Shown here piece by piece: positions 29,752 to 38,603 of a stretch of DNA of 64,000 nt. This DNA comes from a virus. The notes under the pieces are model-generated. The model was not told where the DNA came from. It was given only the letters and a program-made list of their open reading frames with translations, and ran no database searches. Position 1 is the stretch's first letter. Each line of letters opens with the position of its first letter. The position numbers were made by a program, and so were the translations under genes. The stretch is taken from IMG/VR virus record IMGVR_UViG_3300009161_000003, positions 1 to 64,000 of that record. The stretch is one strand, 5' to 3'.

Positions 29752-30795
29752 TTAAGACTTAGATCCAATCAATGCAATCTGTGCTTTTGCTATAGCCAGT
29801 GCTGATCCTGTAAGTGGAGAGTATTCCAATTTTTTGGCTGAGAGACTGGCACATGAAGTAGCAGTGTATTTAAAGAATCCTTTAATGATATTTGCCTTAT
29901 CACTTGCCTGTGTTGGTGCTAAACCATAAGAGAAAGAGGATAGGTTGTAAGCCCTCTTATCCTTATTGTTATAGTTTGGAACAATAATGCCATTTCCTTC
30001 AGGCTCAAAGTCACTCAGGAATGCAGATGCTGCTTCAGATGTAGGCTGCATAAATACACCAGCACCATTTTCAACAGATATTTTAGCAAGATTTTGATTT
30101 GTAGCATAAGAAGATTCCATATAACCTATTGCACCGTTTGTACCTGCCACAGCAGATGCCATAAGATTGGTTCCAGCAACAGAACTAAATGTTCCCATAG
30201 GTAGTTGGCTTTTTGGAAATACCTGTGTAAAGGCTTTGTTTGGTGTCTTTGTCCAAATTAATGGAGCAATAGCGCTAAAGTATTCTGTTACTACTTGTGT
30301 GGTTCCAGAACTATCTGCACGATAGAAAACCATAATTTGTAAGTCTGGAAGTTTTGGCTTTACTTTCTTTATAGTATTATCTTTAACTATTTGAGGATCA
30401 TTCCATTTTGTTATATCCCCTGCAAAAATTTTAGCCAATGTTTCTTTCTTTAATTGAATCTTTCCTTTATACCCATCAATTCTATATGCAATTGCAATAG
30501 GTCCTGCTATTAGTGGAACATATACAAACTCTTTTGTTTTATTAATTTGCGAGGCAGCAACATCACTGGCTGCAAAATCAACAGTATTTTGCATAAACAT
30601 ATTAATTCCAGCACCTGATCCTAATGCTGTATATTCTATATTATGTCCAGATGCTTTTGCATATTGAACACGGCAGTCATTGATAAAGTTAGCAATGAAT
30701 GATGAACCAGCACCCGTAAGTTGATCTGCATGGGCTGGTTGGGCGATGAGTAAAGATGCAGCAATTGCTGCCACAATAAATCTAGAGGATTTCAT
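29752..30795 (-). CDS. pstS: Phosphate-binding protein PstS
   Basis: 347 residues. Signal peptide 1-23 (ending AHA), then LTGAGSSFIANFI, ALGSGAGINMF, FAASDVAAS and RADSSGTTQVVTEYF, the four phosphate-contact segments of PstS. Predicted to bind phosphate outside the membrane for host PstABC. pstS is a known auxiliary metabolic gene in cyanophages. TATTAT (30802-30807) lies 6 nt before ATG. The Pst permease and ATPase are not in the window, so it must work with host parts or act as a virion phosphate-binding protein. Confidence 0.92.
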   Translation of the reverse strand: MKSSRFIVAAIAASLLIAQPAHADQLTGAGSSFIANFINDCRVQYAKASGHNIEYTALGSGAGINMFMQNTVDFAASDVAASQINKTKEFVYVPLIAGPIAIAYRIDGYKGKIQLKKETLAKIFAGDITKWNDPQIVKDNTIKKVKPKLPDLQIMVFYRADSSGTTQVVTEYFSAIAPLIWTKTPNKAFTQVFPKSQLPMGTFSSVAGTNLMASAVAGTNGAIGYMESSYATNQNLAKISVENGAGVFMQPTSEAASAFLSDFEPEGNGIIVPNYNNKDKRAYNLSSFSYGLAPTQASDKANIIKGFFKYTATSCASLSAKKLEYSPLTGSALAIAKAQIALIGSKS

Positions 30796-30903
30796 GATTT
30801 AATAATATCAGGAGTATTTTGATTTAGGGTAAATAGAAAAAGAACATCTAATTAACAGTAGGTGTTTGTTGCTTTTATTTGTTCTATATGGTATTCTTGT
30901 AGT

Positions 30904-31095
30904 ATGTATTCTTCTAATCATGCTGCTGAAATCTTGTTTCAAATACAAGATCTTCATAATAAATATGAAGTAAACACTGGTAGAAGTGCAATTCATGATT
31001 TAATTGCCATGAAAATTATACAGCATGAAGCAGCAAGTGAATATGACACAAGTGTATATGAGATATGGGATAAGGAATATAATGAAGAAAAGTAA
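30904..31095 (+). CDS. Small helical protein, leaderless
   Basis: 63 residues, MYSSNHAAEILFQIQDLHNK. TATTCT (30892-30897) lies 6 nt before ATG; divergent from pstS. Unknown. Confidence 0.55.
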   Translation: MYSSNHAAEILFQIQDLHNKYEVNTGRSAIHDLIAMKIIQHEAASEYDTSVYEIWDKEYNEEK

Positions 31096-31291
31096 TACTA
31101 AGGTTTCTCAACATAAACAAAAAAGGGCAAGTAAAAACAAACTTCGCCTTGCTGATAAACCACATCTATCAAAACAACAAAGACAAGAAGCAGCAGAGCG
31201 ATATAAACTTACAAGTCAAATCATAAACAATAACGTTCTTTTGGCACAAAGAGAACTTGAATCTATTGAAAAGGAAAAAGTAAATGACTAA
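31082..31291 (+). CDS. Basic coiled-coil protein
   Basis: 69 residues, MKKSNTKVSQHKQKRASKNK: lysine-rich N-terminus and a helical C-terminus. Overlaps the previous gene by 14 nt. Possibly DNA-associated. Confidence 0.5.
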   Translation: MKKSNTKVSQHKQKRASKNKLRLADKPHLSKQQRQEAAERYKLTSQIINNNVLLAQRELESIEKEKVND

Positions 31292-31457
31292 TACTTCTCA
31301 TGAGGATCGAAGGGTTAGAGACAAGTCGTACCAAGAAATGAAACTGTTTGCTAATCCTAATAGGCTTATGGGCTTTTGGGGTAATTTATGTGGCCTTTTT
31401 GCTACCTTTTTTTCAAACCAAGCAGAAAAATATGGAGATTATTTTGAATATAAGTAA
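31284..31457 (+). CDS. 57-residue amphipathic/membrane protein
   Basis: MTNTSHEDRRVRDKSYQEMK... then a hydrophobic stretch (LMGFWGNLCGLFATFF). Overlaps both neighbours. A membrane segment is plausible. Confidence 0.45.
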   Translation: MTNTSHEDRRVRDKSYQEMKLFANPNRLMGFWGNLCGLFATFFSNQAEKYGDYFEYK

Positions 31458-32046
31458 TGAGATTTGTCAATCGTTTGATGTAAAAATGCATTTGCCTAAA
31501 GAAATACTGGAAGCAGGTGGTGTTACTCAAAATTGTAATTTATCTTGTGTTGCTCCCGCATTTGTTTATGTAGAGGGTATACATGGTAAAAAATTTTTAT
31601 GTGACTATCATTATTATTATGAAATTTATATGACTAGGAATGGATATTCAGAGCCTAATGTTTCTTGGAAAAATATTCAAAATTTTATAATTGATGAAAC
31701 AGAAAGAGTAAAAGAAACATTTGCAAAAAATGTAACAACTACAGAAACAATTGGACATAAATGCTCACTAATTAATACATATACTCCAGGCCATAATTGC
31801 ACTGCTGATGCCCTTGTAAAGGTTACACCCACTGGCATTGTTCCTGGTAAAATAAATTTTACAGCAATAAAAGACAGAAACAATATCTCAGAAAGTATTT
31901 TTTATTGTAATTTTCATTTTAGAAGAACCTATTATAGATACTATAGTAACGGCACGATTTATGAAGATTATCATCAAATATTAGACGAAAGGTCTAGGAT
32001 GACAATGACTCTTGCTGAAGAATTCTCAAGACTTACATATGTCTAG
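31432..32046 (+). CDS. Protein with two CxxC/CxxH-like zinc modules
   Basis: 204 residues from ATG 31432; no clear ribosome binding site, and the preceding stop falls 26 nt inside. Module 1 (NCNLSCVAPAFVYVEGIHG then FLCDYHYYYE) and module 2 (KCSLINTYTPGHNCTADALV then FYCNFHFRRT) each repeat the pattern C...C-x-A-x-A-x-V...G-x-x-FxCxxH that also occurs in 44837-45091 (CDSCPAQAYV...FCSHHY). It thus looks like a duplicated DUF7455-type zinc protein. The ending LDERSRM resembles LDERERL in the single-module protein. Function unknown. Confidence 0.55.
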   Translation: MEIILNISNEICQSFDVKMHLPKEILEAGGVTQNCNLSCVAPAFVYVEGIHGKKFLCDYHYYYEIYMTRNGYSEPNVSWKNIQNFIIDETERVKETFAKNVTTTETIGHKCSLINTYTPGHNCTADALVKVTPTGIVPGKINFTAIKDRNNISESIFYCNFHFRRTYYRYYSNGTIYEDYHQILDERSRMTMTLAEEFSRLTYV

Positions 32047-32098
32047 AATGGTGGTATAATAAATATCTGATTATTTATAATCACTACCAAAGGAAGTT

Positions 32099-32248
32099 AT
32101 GGCAGAAGAAAAAGGTTTAAGGCCTAGAGTTATAGTTGATGTAAATAAGCATGGTATTAGACGAGAACGAAACATAGATTTTGTTAAGAAAAAGTTTAAA
32201 GATGAGGATGAATTGAATCCTAAAAGAAAAAAGAAGAATCAAAAATGA
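32099..32248 (+). CDS. 49-residue very basic protein
   Basis: MAEEKGLRPRVIVDVNKHGI... ends NPKRKKKNQK. SD AAGGAAG upstream and a TATAAT about 40 nt earlier. Likely nucleic-acid binding; ATGA overlap with the next gene. Confidence 0.55.
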   Translation: MAEEKGLRPRVIVDVNKHGIRRERNIDFVKKKFKDEDELNPKRKKKNQK

Positions 32249-32454
32249 CAACAACTCCTTTTTCACTTATAAAAAATATGTTATGGGATAATTATGGATA
32301 TACTCTTTCAGATGATCCTTCATACATGACTAAAAAAATTATTAGTAAGTTGGAAAATAATGGATATAAAATTGTTCCTTTTATTTTAAATGATAACCCT
32401 GATGGAATGAACGGTAGAGAAAGCAATCCTAATAGACAAGGACTAGATCAATGA
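32245..32454 (+). CDS. Small conserved phage protein
   Basis: 69 residues, MTTTPFSLIKNMLWDNYGYT. Short alpha/beta protein known in outline from cyanophage-type genomes; unknown role. Overlaps thioredoxin start by 4 nt. Confidence 0.55.
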   Translation: MTTTPFSLIKNMLWDNYGYTLSDDPSYMTKKIISKLENNGYKIVPFILNDNPDGMNGRESNPNRQGLDQ

Positions 32455-32702
32455 AACAGTTAATGCATTTTACTGCAAAATGGTGTACTCCATGCAAGGC
32501 AATGGAACCTGTAATTGAAGATTTTAGACGCAGGCATCCAGATGTTATTTATACTAAAGTAGATATTGATGATGATATGCAAACTGCTGTTGACTTTGCC
32601 GTAATGGGTGTTCCAACATTCATATCTATTGTTGATGAAAATTTGTTTGAAAGAAAAAGTGGTAGAGCCACTATCTTTCAATTGGAGGCGTTGTTTAATT
32701 GA
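32451..32702 (+). CDS. Thioredoxin-like protein
   Basis: 83 residues: FTAKWCTPCKAMEPVIEDF carries the redox CxxC (CTPC in place of CGPC), followed by VDIDDD and the cis-Pro loop MGVPTFI. A short thioredoxin, predicted to reduce disulphides or serve ribonucleotide reduction or phage DNA replication. TTGA overlap with a possible micro-ORF. Confidence 0.85.
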   Translation: MKQLMHFTAKWCTPCKAMEPVIEDFRRRHPDVIYTKVDIDDDMQTAVDFAVMGVPTFISIVDENLFERKSGRATIFQLEALFN

Positions 32703-32785
32703 TTACTATATTTAAAAAAATAAAATTATTTTATTACTTACTAAAAATAAGAAAAAGAAAAAATAATAATAGGTTTATATATTAA
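32699..32785 (+). CDS. Possible 28-residue basic micropeptide
   Basis: TTG start overlapping the thioredoxin stop. Lysine-, phenylalanine- and tyrosine-rich, ends NNNRFIY. Evidence is only the overlap and basic composition. Confidence 0.3.
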   Translation: MITIFKKIKLFYYLLKIRKRKNNNRFIY

Positions 32786-32805
32786 TTTATTAGAAAAGGC
32801 ATACA

Positions 32806-34242
32806 ATGATTATTCTTGGAATTAATGGAACCTCTCATGACGCATCTATATCTTTAATAGAGGATGGAAACATACTTTTTGCTGGGCATTCTGAAAGATA
32901 TAGTAAGGTAAAAAATGATTGGTACAACTGCCAAGAATTGTTTGACGATGCATTTCAATATGGATATCCAGATCAAATAGCGTACTATGAAAAACCTTGG
33001 TTAAAAAAATCAAGACTATTATTTGGCGGTTCTTCAGACTGGAAACCAAAATTTAAAACTAAATTTGATACATCAAAAATAAAAATAACAAATTTTAATC
33101 ACCACTACTCACATGCAGCAGCAGGATATTTTACAAGTGAATTTGATGATGCAGTTATTGTGGTTTTAGATTCAGTAGGAGAATGGACAACCTCGTCAAT
33201 TTATACTGGAGAAAATAATAAAATTAATTTATTAGAAAAAACAGACTATCCATTTAGTTTTGGATTATTTTATTCTGCCTTTACTCAATTGGTTGGCTTA
33301 AAACCAAACGAAGAAGAGTATATTATGATGGGTATGGCAGGGTATGGAGATTGGAAAAAATACTATAAAGAAGTTATAGAATATTTTCCAGATATAAATA
33401 CACAAAAATATAATTTTCATAAAGGTATACATGATTGGCCTTATAATATTTTTGCACAAGACAAGTTTGACATAGCAGCAGCAGTTCAAAAAGTCTATGA
33501 AATTAGACTGCTTGATTTTATGTTAAAGGCTAAACGTATTTCAGGAAAAAACAACTTAGTATTTATGGGTGGATGTGCTTTGAATTGTTCTGCTAATACA
33601 CAGTTGTGGGAAGTGTTTGATAATGTTTGGATTATGCCTAATCCAGGAGATGCTGGAAGTTCTCTTGGTGCAGCAGCAGCATTATATGGAAAACATATTA
33701 ATTGGAATGGTCCGTACTTAGGACATGATTTATGTGGAACATATCCCGTTGATCAAATTTTAAAACAATTAAAAGAAAATAAAATTGCAGCCGTTGCTTC
33801 AGGAAGAGCCGAGTTCGGTCCAAGAGCACTTGGAAATAGAAGTATTTTGGCAGACCCAAGAGACCCAGAGATTAAAAACAAGGTAAATAAAATAAAACAA
33901 CGAGAAGAATTTAGACCATTTGCTCCAGTAGTATTAGAACACTTGGCAGATAAATGGTTTGAAATGCCAACGACATCTATTCCATATATGCAGTATGCGG
34001 TTAAATGTAAAAGACCAAAGGATATTCCTTCTGTAGTTCATGTTGACGGAACTTCTAGAGTTCAAACAGTAAATGAAAAACAGCATCCAGGATTATACAG
34101 AGTATTAAATAAATTTTATTTAGAAACTGGAGTACCAATTCTTCTTAATACAAGTCTAAACATAAAAGGGCAACCACTTTTAAATGATGAAACAGATATA
34201 GTTAATTGGGAAAAAAAATATGATAGTAGTATTATAAGATAG
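32806..34242 (+). CDS. Carbamoyltransferase (NodU/CmcH family)
   Basis: 478 residues. The N-terminal domain starts ILGINGTSHDASISLIEDG and has the metal/adenylate motif NHHYSHAAAGY (H99, H100, H103); the C-terminal YrdC-like part has GRAEFGPRALGNRSILADPR. The family transfers a carbamoyl group from carbamoyl phosphate to a hydroxyl or amine on sugars and antibiotics; cyanophages carry homologues. Next to SGNH and oxygenase genes it could modify a glycan or small molecule. The C-terminus (DSSIIR) appears slightly short and ends over the convergent gene. Confidence 0.9.
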   Translation: MIILGINGTSHDASISLIEDGNILFAGHSERYSKVKNDWYNCQELFDDAFQYGYPDQIAYYEKPWLKKSRLLFGGSSDWKPKFKTKFDTSKIKITNFNHHYSHAAAGYFTSEFDDAVIVVLDSVGEWTTSSIYTGENNKINLLEKTDYPFSFGLFYSAFTQLVGLKPNEEEYIMMGMAGYGDWKKYYKEVIEYFPDINTQKYNFHKGIHDWPYNIFAQDKFDIAAAVQKVYEIRLLDFMLKAKRISGKNNLVFMGGCALNCSANTQLWEVFDNVWIMPNPGDAGSSLGAAAALYGKHINWNGPYLGHDLCGTYPVDQILKQLKENKIAAVASGRAEFGPRALGNRSILADPRDPEIKNKVNKIKQREEFRPFAPVVLEHLADKWFEMPTTSIPYMQYAVKCKRPKDIPSVVHVDGTSRVQTVNEKQHPGLYRVLNKFYLETGVPILLNTSLNIKGQPLLNDETDIVNWEKKYDSSIIR

Positions 34243-35020
34243 TTAAAGAATCTTCATATTGTTTTTTAAAATGTCTATACCATCCATATTGTGATTCTAT
34301 TCCTGGATGACGATAAATGTCAGTGTCATCATCATCTGCTTTCCATAACCTAGGATGATTTTTATTTAATTCTATATAGTTAAATGTTTCTAACAAAAAA
34401 TCTTTTGAAATTAAAGGTGAAAAAATTGTATCAAAATTATTAAAAATACCATTTTTTTGAAAATCAGAAGACATAAAATTTTTGTTTAAATTTTTGTTAG
34501 AATTTTTTTTATTTTCATAATCTTTCCAAAATGTTGATATTAATTTTATTTTATTAGAATAACAATATTCTTCAAGCATAAGGTAGTTATAAAAAAACAT
34601 TTCTTCGCAAACATCATCTTTATAAAAAACATCTTCTCTATCTATGGGTGGCAACAACAAAAAAATAATTTTTGGATTTCCAAATAATTTAAAATATTTA
34701 AATAAATTGTGAATTATTTTTGCAACAGAATGACCAGAAATTGCTAAATTAAAATATCCAGAATGTGTATTATTTTTATTTAGTTCTTCATATAACATTT
34801 TAGACCAAACTTCAGATTCCTCTAATCCACTGCCAGAGGTCATAGAACAACCAGAAAATAAAATATGTTTTTTATCATGCTTATTGGTAAAATCATCACA
34901 TCGATATTCATAGTTATTTTTTCTATAAAAAACATTGTTTTTTGTTTGTCCTTGTTTATCTAAGTATGGACCCCAAGTAACTTTGTCAAGATTAAAATAA
35001 TCATTAGTATTATTAATCAT
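34232..35020 (-). CDS. SGNH-hydrolase-like protein, second copy
   Basis: 262 residues. ILFSGCSMTSGSGLEESEVW matches block I of 26060-27058, and RHPGIESQYGWYRHF the C-terminal His region. Overlaps the convergent carbamoyltransferase by 11 nt. Predicted esterase or acyltransferase fold; unproven. Confidence 0.6.
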   Translation of the reverse strand: MINNTNDYFNLDKVTWGPYLDKQGQTKNNVFYRKNNYEYRCDDFTNKHDKKHILFSGCSMTSGSGLEESEVWSKMLYEELNKNNTHSGYFNLAISGHSVAKIIHNLFKYFKLFGNPKIIFLLLPPIDREDVFYKDDVCEEMFFYNYLMLEEYCYSNKIKLISTFWKDYENKKNSNKNLNKNFMSSDFQKNGIFNNFDTIFSPLISKDFLLETFNYIELNKNHPRLWKADDDDTDIYRHPGIESQYGWYRHFKKQYEDSLTIL

Positions 35021-35034
35021 TGTTTTAGTTAAGG

Positions 35035-35466
35035 TTAATGCTTTGTAAATCTAAAAGCAGAACCATCCCATAAAGACTTTCCAAATGCAGGTTGTGCTTC
35101 ATCTTGTAAACTAAAAGCACTTCCCTCCCAAATTTTTTCTTTTTTATTTTTTTCACGATTAACTATGCCACGACTCCAACTAAACCCAGCATCTCCGCCC
35201 CATGCATCCCACATAATTCTTCCATTTGATGGGAACTCTGGACCAGAGTAAAACCCTTTACCTTTTTTATCTACTTCGTGACGGGAAAAGAAAGAATACA
35301 TTCTTTTAACGGTATCAAGCGACATTGCTGAACCATTAACAATATCTGTTGCTCTGCCCCAACCAACAGGAGTTCCTGCACCAGTTGCTTTTCCATCTTC
35401 TTTCCATTTAAGTGCACGTCTTGCTGCAGCCTTCATTCCAGAAGTTGGGCTATATGTGTCAGCCAT
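35035..35466 (-). CDS. Conserved phage protein with WDGSAF repeats
   Basis: 143 residues. The N-terminal 90 residues match a widespread phage family: VGWGRATDIVNGSAMS, TVKRMYSFFSRHEVDKKGKG and RIMWDAWGGDAGFSW. It often lies near portal and protease genes. The C-terminus adds IWEGSAFSL and LWDGSAFRF, tandem copies of a motif that also ends the adjacent gene. Function not established. Confidence 0.7.
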   Translation of the reverse strand: MADTYSPTSGMKAAARRALKWKEDGKATGAGTPVGWGRATDIVNGSAMSLDTVKRMYSFFSRHEVDKKGKGFYSGPEFPSNGRIMWDAWGGDAGFSWSRGIVNREKNKKEKIWEGSAFSLQDEAQPAFGKSLWDGSAFRFTKH

Positions 35467-36041
35467 TACTTATTAAAGCCTCTTGTATCAAACATACTTC
35501 CATCCCAAACTGATTTTGTTGCAACTGAGTTTGATTTGTATGTTCCACCACGACGCTTGTATTCTTGAACTACCCAAGAATTTGCTACTGCACTTGGATA
35601 TACGTCAAACTTATCTTTTGCTGCTTGAACAACTCTAGCATAAAGTTTTGGGTTTGATGGATCAGATCCACCACTTCTTGGTTTAATAAAATCAGCATAG
35701 TTTGGTTTCTTTGCCTTATCAATTGATTCGTAATTTTCTTCCATTTTAAACTCCTTCATAGTCATATTATTAAATTTTCCATCAAGATCTGGAATAGTTA
35801 GTGGATCAATTTTAGTTACTAAAGAACCTTTTACTCCAACTAAACGTTCAGTTTCATCCCAGCCATAACCTTCTTCAAATTCAAGAATACGTACTAAAAC
35901 TGCTGGTTCTTCTGTTGAAGCCATTAAAGAATAATCAGAGTATTGTATTCCAAACATACCATCTGTCATAACATGCTGAACAATTCCAACGTAGGTTTCA
36001 TCGTCACCCTGTGCAAGAACAAAATCACCTTCAGATATCAT
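35466..36041 (-). CDS. Conserved phage protein, SH3-like start
   Basis: 191 residues. GDFVLAQGDDETYVGIVQHV is an SH3-like barrel start common in phage genes near head morphogenesis; the C-terminal half (DPSNPKLYARVVQAAKDKFD, then YPSAVANSWVVQEYKRRGG) is a second conserved phage domain. It ends SVWDGSMFDTRGFNK, with the WDGSxF motif of the neighbour. TATAAT (36048-36053) lies 6 nt before ATG. TAATG overlap with 35035-35466. Confidence 0.65.
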   Translation of the reverse strand: MISEGDFVLAQGDDETYVGIVQHVMTDGMFGIQYSDYSLMASTEEPAVLVRILEFEEGYGWDETERLVGVKGSLVTKIDPLTIPDLDGKFNNMTMKEFKMEENYESIDKAKKPNYADFIKPRSGGSDPSNPKLYARVVQAAKDKFDVYPSAVANSWVVQEYKRRGGTYKSNSVATKSVWDGSMFDTRGFNK

Positions 36042-36095
36042 GTTTCCATTATAACAGATATTCTGCTATAATTGTAAAACCAACGATTGGAAACA
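36042..36095. promoter_or_regulatory. Compact divergent promoter
   Basis: Minus TATAAT (36053-36048) and plus TATAAT (36067-36072) lie 13 bp apart, driving 36041 (leaderless) and 36096 (leader of about 18 nt). Confidence 0.6.
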
Positions 36096-37052
36096 ATGGC
36101 TCATATTGTATTTTTAGGTAACTTTGAAGTGTCATATAGTAGTGAGAATCATCATGCTAAGTCTTTAGAGTCTCTTGGCCATACCGTTTGCAAATTGCAA
36201 GAAAGAACAATTAAGGATAGTTTTGTTCTTGAACAAGCAATGAATAGTGATCTCTTTATATGGGTGCATACACACGGCTGGGTGACTCCTGGAAGACTTG
36301 GAATGGGCTTTGTACTGGAAGAGTTAAAGAAGGCCAACATCCCCACAATGACATACCATTTAGATCTATGGTTTGGCCTAGAAAGACAGAAAGATTTAGA
36401 AGAAGATGACTTCTATAAAACAATTGGGCACTTCTTTGCAACAGATAAGTTAATGACTGATTGGTTTAATAAGAACACTAATGTTAAGGGGCACTTCCTA
36501 CCTGCTGGGGTATATGATAAAGAGTGTTACATCCATGAAGATTATAATAAAGATGAGTTTGAGTATGATGTAATATTTGTTGGTAGTAAGAGGTATCATC
36601 ATGAACATAAATACCGTGCAGAATTAATAGATTTTTTAAGACGAATCTATGGTAAAAGATTTTTACACGTTGGTGGAGATGGAGACACTGGAACTGTACG
36701 TGGAAACGATTTAAATAGAATTTATGCAAAAAGTAAAGTAGCAATTGGTGATAGTCTTAACATTGATTTTAATTATCCATATTATACAAGTGATAGACTA
36801 TTTGAAAGTACTGGTCGTGGTGGATTCACTATCTACCCTCGCATTAAAGGCCTTGAAGAATATTTTATTGATGGAGAAGAAATTGTTTTTTATGAGCACG
36901 GGAACCTTGAAGATCTAAAATCAAAGATAGATCAATATCTTGATGATAATTCAACAAGGGAACTAATTAGATTAAATGGTCATGAAAGAACTAAACAAGA
37001 ACATACATATATTCACAGATGGGCAACTATTATGAAGGAGTTGGGATTATGA
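36096..37052 (+). CDS. Glycosyltransferase (GT-B, family 1-like)
   Basis: 318 residues from ATG 36096; an in-frame TTG 9 bases earlier is less likely. AHIVFLGNFEVSYSSENHHA opens a Rossmann domain; the donor-binding C-terminal signature is STGRGGFTIYPRIKGLEEYF followed by the E-E-I-VFYE. Predicted to transfer sugar from an activated donor. First of a five-gene unit (36096-40394) with ATGA-type overlaps. Confidence 0.78.
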   Translation: MAHIVFLGNFEVSYSSENHHAKSLESLGHTVCKLQERTIKDSFVLEQAMNSDLFIWVHTHGWVTPGRLGMGFVLEELKKANIPTMTYHLDLWFGLERQKDLEEDDFYKTIGHFFATDKLMTDWFNKNTNVKGHFLPAGVYDKECYIHEDYNKDEFEYDVIFVGSKRYHHEHKYRAELIDFLRRIYGKRFLHVGGDGDTGTVRGNDLNRIYAKSKVAIGDSLNIDFNYPYYTSDRLFESTGRGGFTIYPRIKGLEEYFIDGEEIVFYEHGNLEDLKSKIDQYLDDNSTRELIRLNGHERTKQEHTYIHRWATIMKELGL

Positions 37053-37762
37053 CTGAAATGATTAAAGCCGTTATTAACGGAGAGTTTGAAATTACTTTAC
37101 CAAAACATCGTGCAGATAGACCAGATTGGTATCAACCTCATGGCTGGGAGAAACCAAGACTAAAGCATATGTCAGAAAATATTGGATCTGGAGATGTTGT
37201 ATATTATGTTGGTGCAGAAGAAGGAGAGATGCCTGCTCTATGTCAGATGTGGGGTGCTGAGGTAGTTTTGTTTGAACCTAATCCAAAGGTTTGGTCGCAT
37301 TTCCCATTACTGTGGAGTGCAAATAATTTAGAAATGCCACTTGCTTGCCTTCCTGGATTTGCGTCAGACAAAGATAATAAACTTGCAAGAATATATTATG
37401 GAGAATTTCCACCAGAAGCAGATGCACCAATTGAAGCAGCACATGGATTTAAAGAACTTCAATATGAAGCAGATAAATATGGTCAAACAAAAATTGACAC
37501 TCTTGTTTATGAAAAAGGATTAAAGCCACCTACTGCAATTTCATTAGATGTTGAGGGTAGCGAATGGCGTGTACTTGGTGGTGCAGAAAAAGTTATGAGA
37601 GAGTTTAAACCAAAAATCTGGCTATCTGGTCATCCAGAATTTATGATGATGTATTGGAATGAATATCTTTACGATCTAAGACAATTTATTAAAGGCATTG
37701 GATATAAAGAAACTTTCCTTGACTATCAACATGAGGTACATTTATTCTATGAAGCAATCTAA
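37049..37762 (+). CDS. FkbM-family methyltransferase
   Basis: 237 residues. VVYYVGAEEGEMPALCQMWG is the SAM motif, VVLFEPNPK the second, and SLDVEGSEWRVLGGAE the FkbM hallmark. Predicted O-methylation of a sugar. ATGA overlap with the upstream glycosyltransferase. Confidence 0.85.
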   Translation: MTEMIKAVINGEFEITLPKHRADRPDWYQPHGWEKPRLKHMSENIGSGDVVYYVGAEEGEMPALCQMWGAEVVLFEPNPKVWSHFPLLWSANNLEMPLACLPGFASDKDNKLARIYYGEFPPEADAPIEAAHGFKELQYEADKYGQTKIDTLVYEKGLKPPTAISLDVEGSEWRVLGGAEKVMREFKPKIWLSGHPEFMMMYWNEYLYDLRQFIKGIGYKETFLDYQHEVHLFYEAI

Positions 37763-38603
37763 CTGTTATCTATACTCTTTTAATGAAGGAGACTGTGCTG
37801 CTGATAAGTGGGACTATGGACTTCTTAAAGAAATATTTGATAAATATAATATAGAACAAATTAAGGTTAATGCTTTGCCAATAGAAGACAGAGCATTTGT
37901 TGTAATTCCTGGACCACAAAATATAGGACATGAAAAACATATATCAAAAGAATTAAAAAATATATCTAGATTAGTTTTATTTATAACAGGGGATGAAGAA
38001 GGAGTCTTTGATATAGATAGAATAGAACATTCTAATGCAGAGATTTGGATTCAATACCCTCACAAAAAACATGAAAAATATAACAAATTTCCAATTGGTG
38101 TACCGCAACATTTAAAAAACAATTTGCCTAATTATAAGACTAAAACATATGACGTATTTTTTGCTGGGCAAATCACACACCAAAGAAGAGAACAATTGGC
38201 AGGGGCAATAGCATTAGTCAACAATGCCCTTTATAAGCCCACAGATGGCTTTGCTAGAGGAGATAAGCCAATTCATTACTACGACAACCTAGCCAGTTCA
38301 AGGATTGCTGCCTGCCCTGCAGGGGCTGTAGTTATTGACTCATTTAGATTGTTTGAAGCAATAGAGATGATGTCCTTGCCAATAGCAGACCTTATAGATT
38401 CAAGTGGCTTGGAGGATGATTTTTATCAACGTCTTTTTAATGAGGCAGTTCCATTTTATAAAATAAAAAATTGGAACGACTTGCCTGTTACTGTCTCAGG
38501 TTTGTTAGAGGGTTATCCAAACAACATGCATACTGTGGTATGCTGGTGGATCAAATACAAAAGAGATTTTGGGATTAAATTAATGAGGCAAATCAATGCA
38601 TAA
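37749..38603 (+). CDS. Exostosin-like glycosyltransferase
   Basis: 284 residues from MKQSNCYLYSFNEGDCAADK. VFFAGQITHQRREQLAGAI and SFRLFEAIEMMSLPI are the phosphate-binding and acidic segments of exostosin/GT47-like transferases. Overlaps both neighbours by 8-14 nt. Substrate unknown. Confidence 0.65.
   Translation: MKQSNCYLYSFNEGDCAADKWDYGLLKEIFDKYNIEQIKVNALPIEDRAFVVIPGPQNIGHEKHISKELKNISRLVLFITGDEEGVFDIDRIEHSNAEIWIQYPHKKHEKYNKFPIGVPQHLKNNLPNYKTKTYDVFFAGQITHQRREQLAGAIALVNNALYKPTDGFARGDKPIHYYDNLASSRIAACPAGAVVIDSFRLFEAIEMMSLPIADLIDSSGLEDDFYQRLFNEAVPFYKIKNWNDLPVTVSGLLEGYPNNMHTVVCWWIKYKRDFGIKLMRQINA

Noticed and set aside
30808-30996. Minus frame upstream of pstS
   Set aside because: Overlaps the leaderless promoter and start of the plus gene at 30904 and lacks any start signal.
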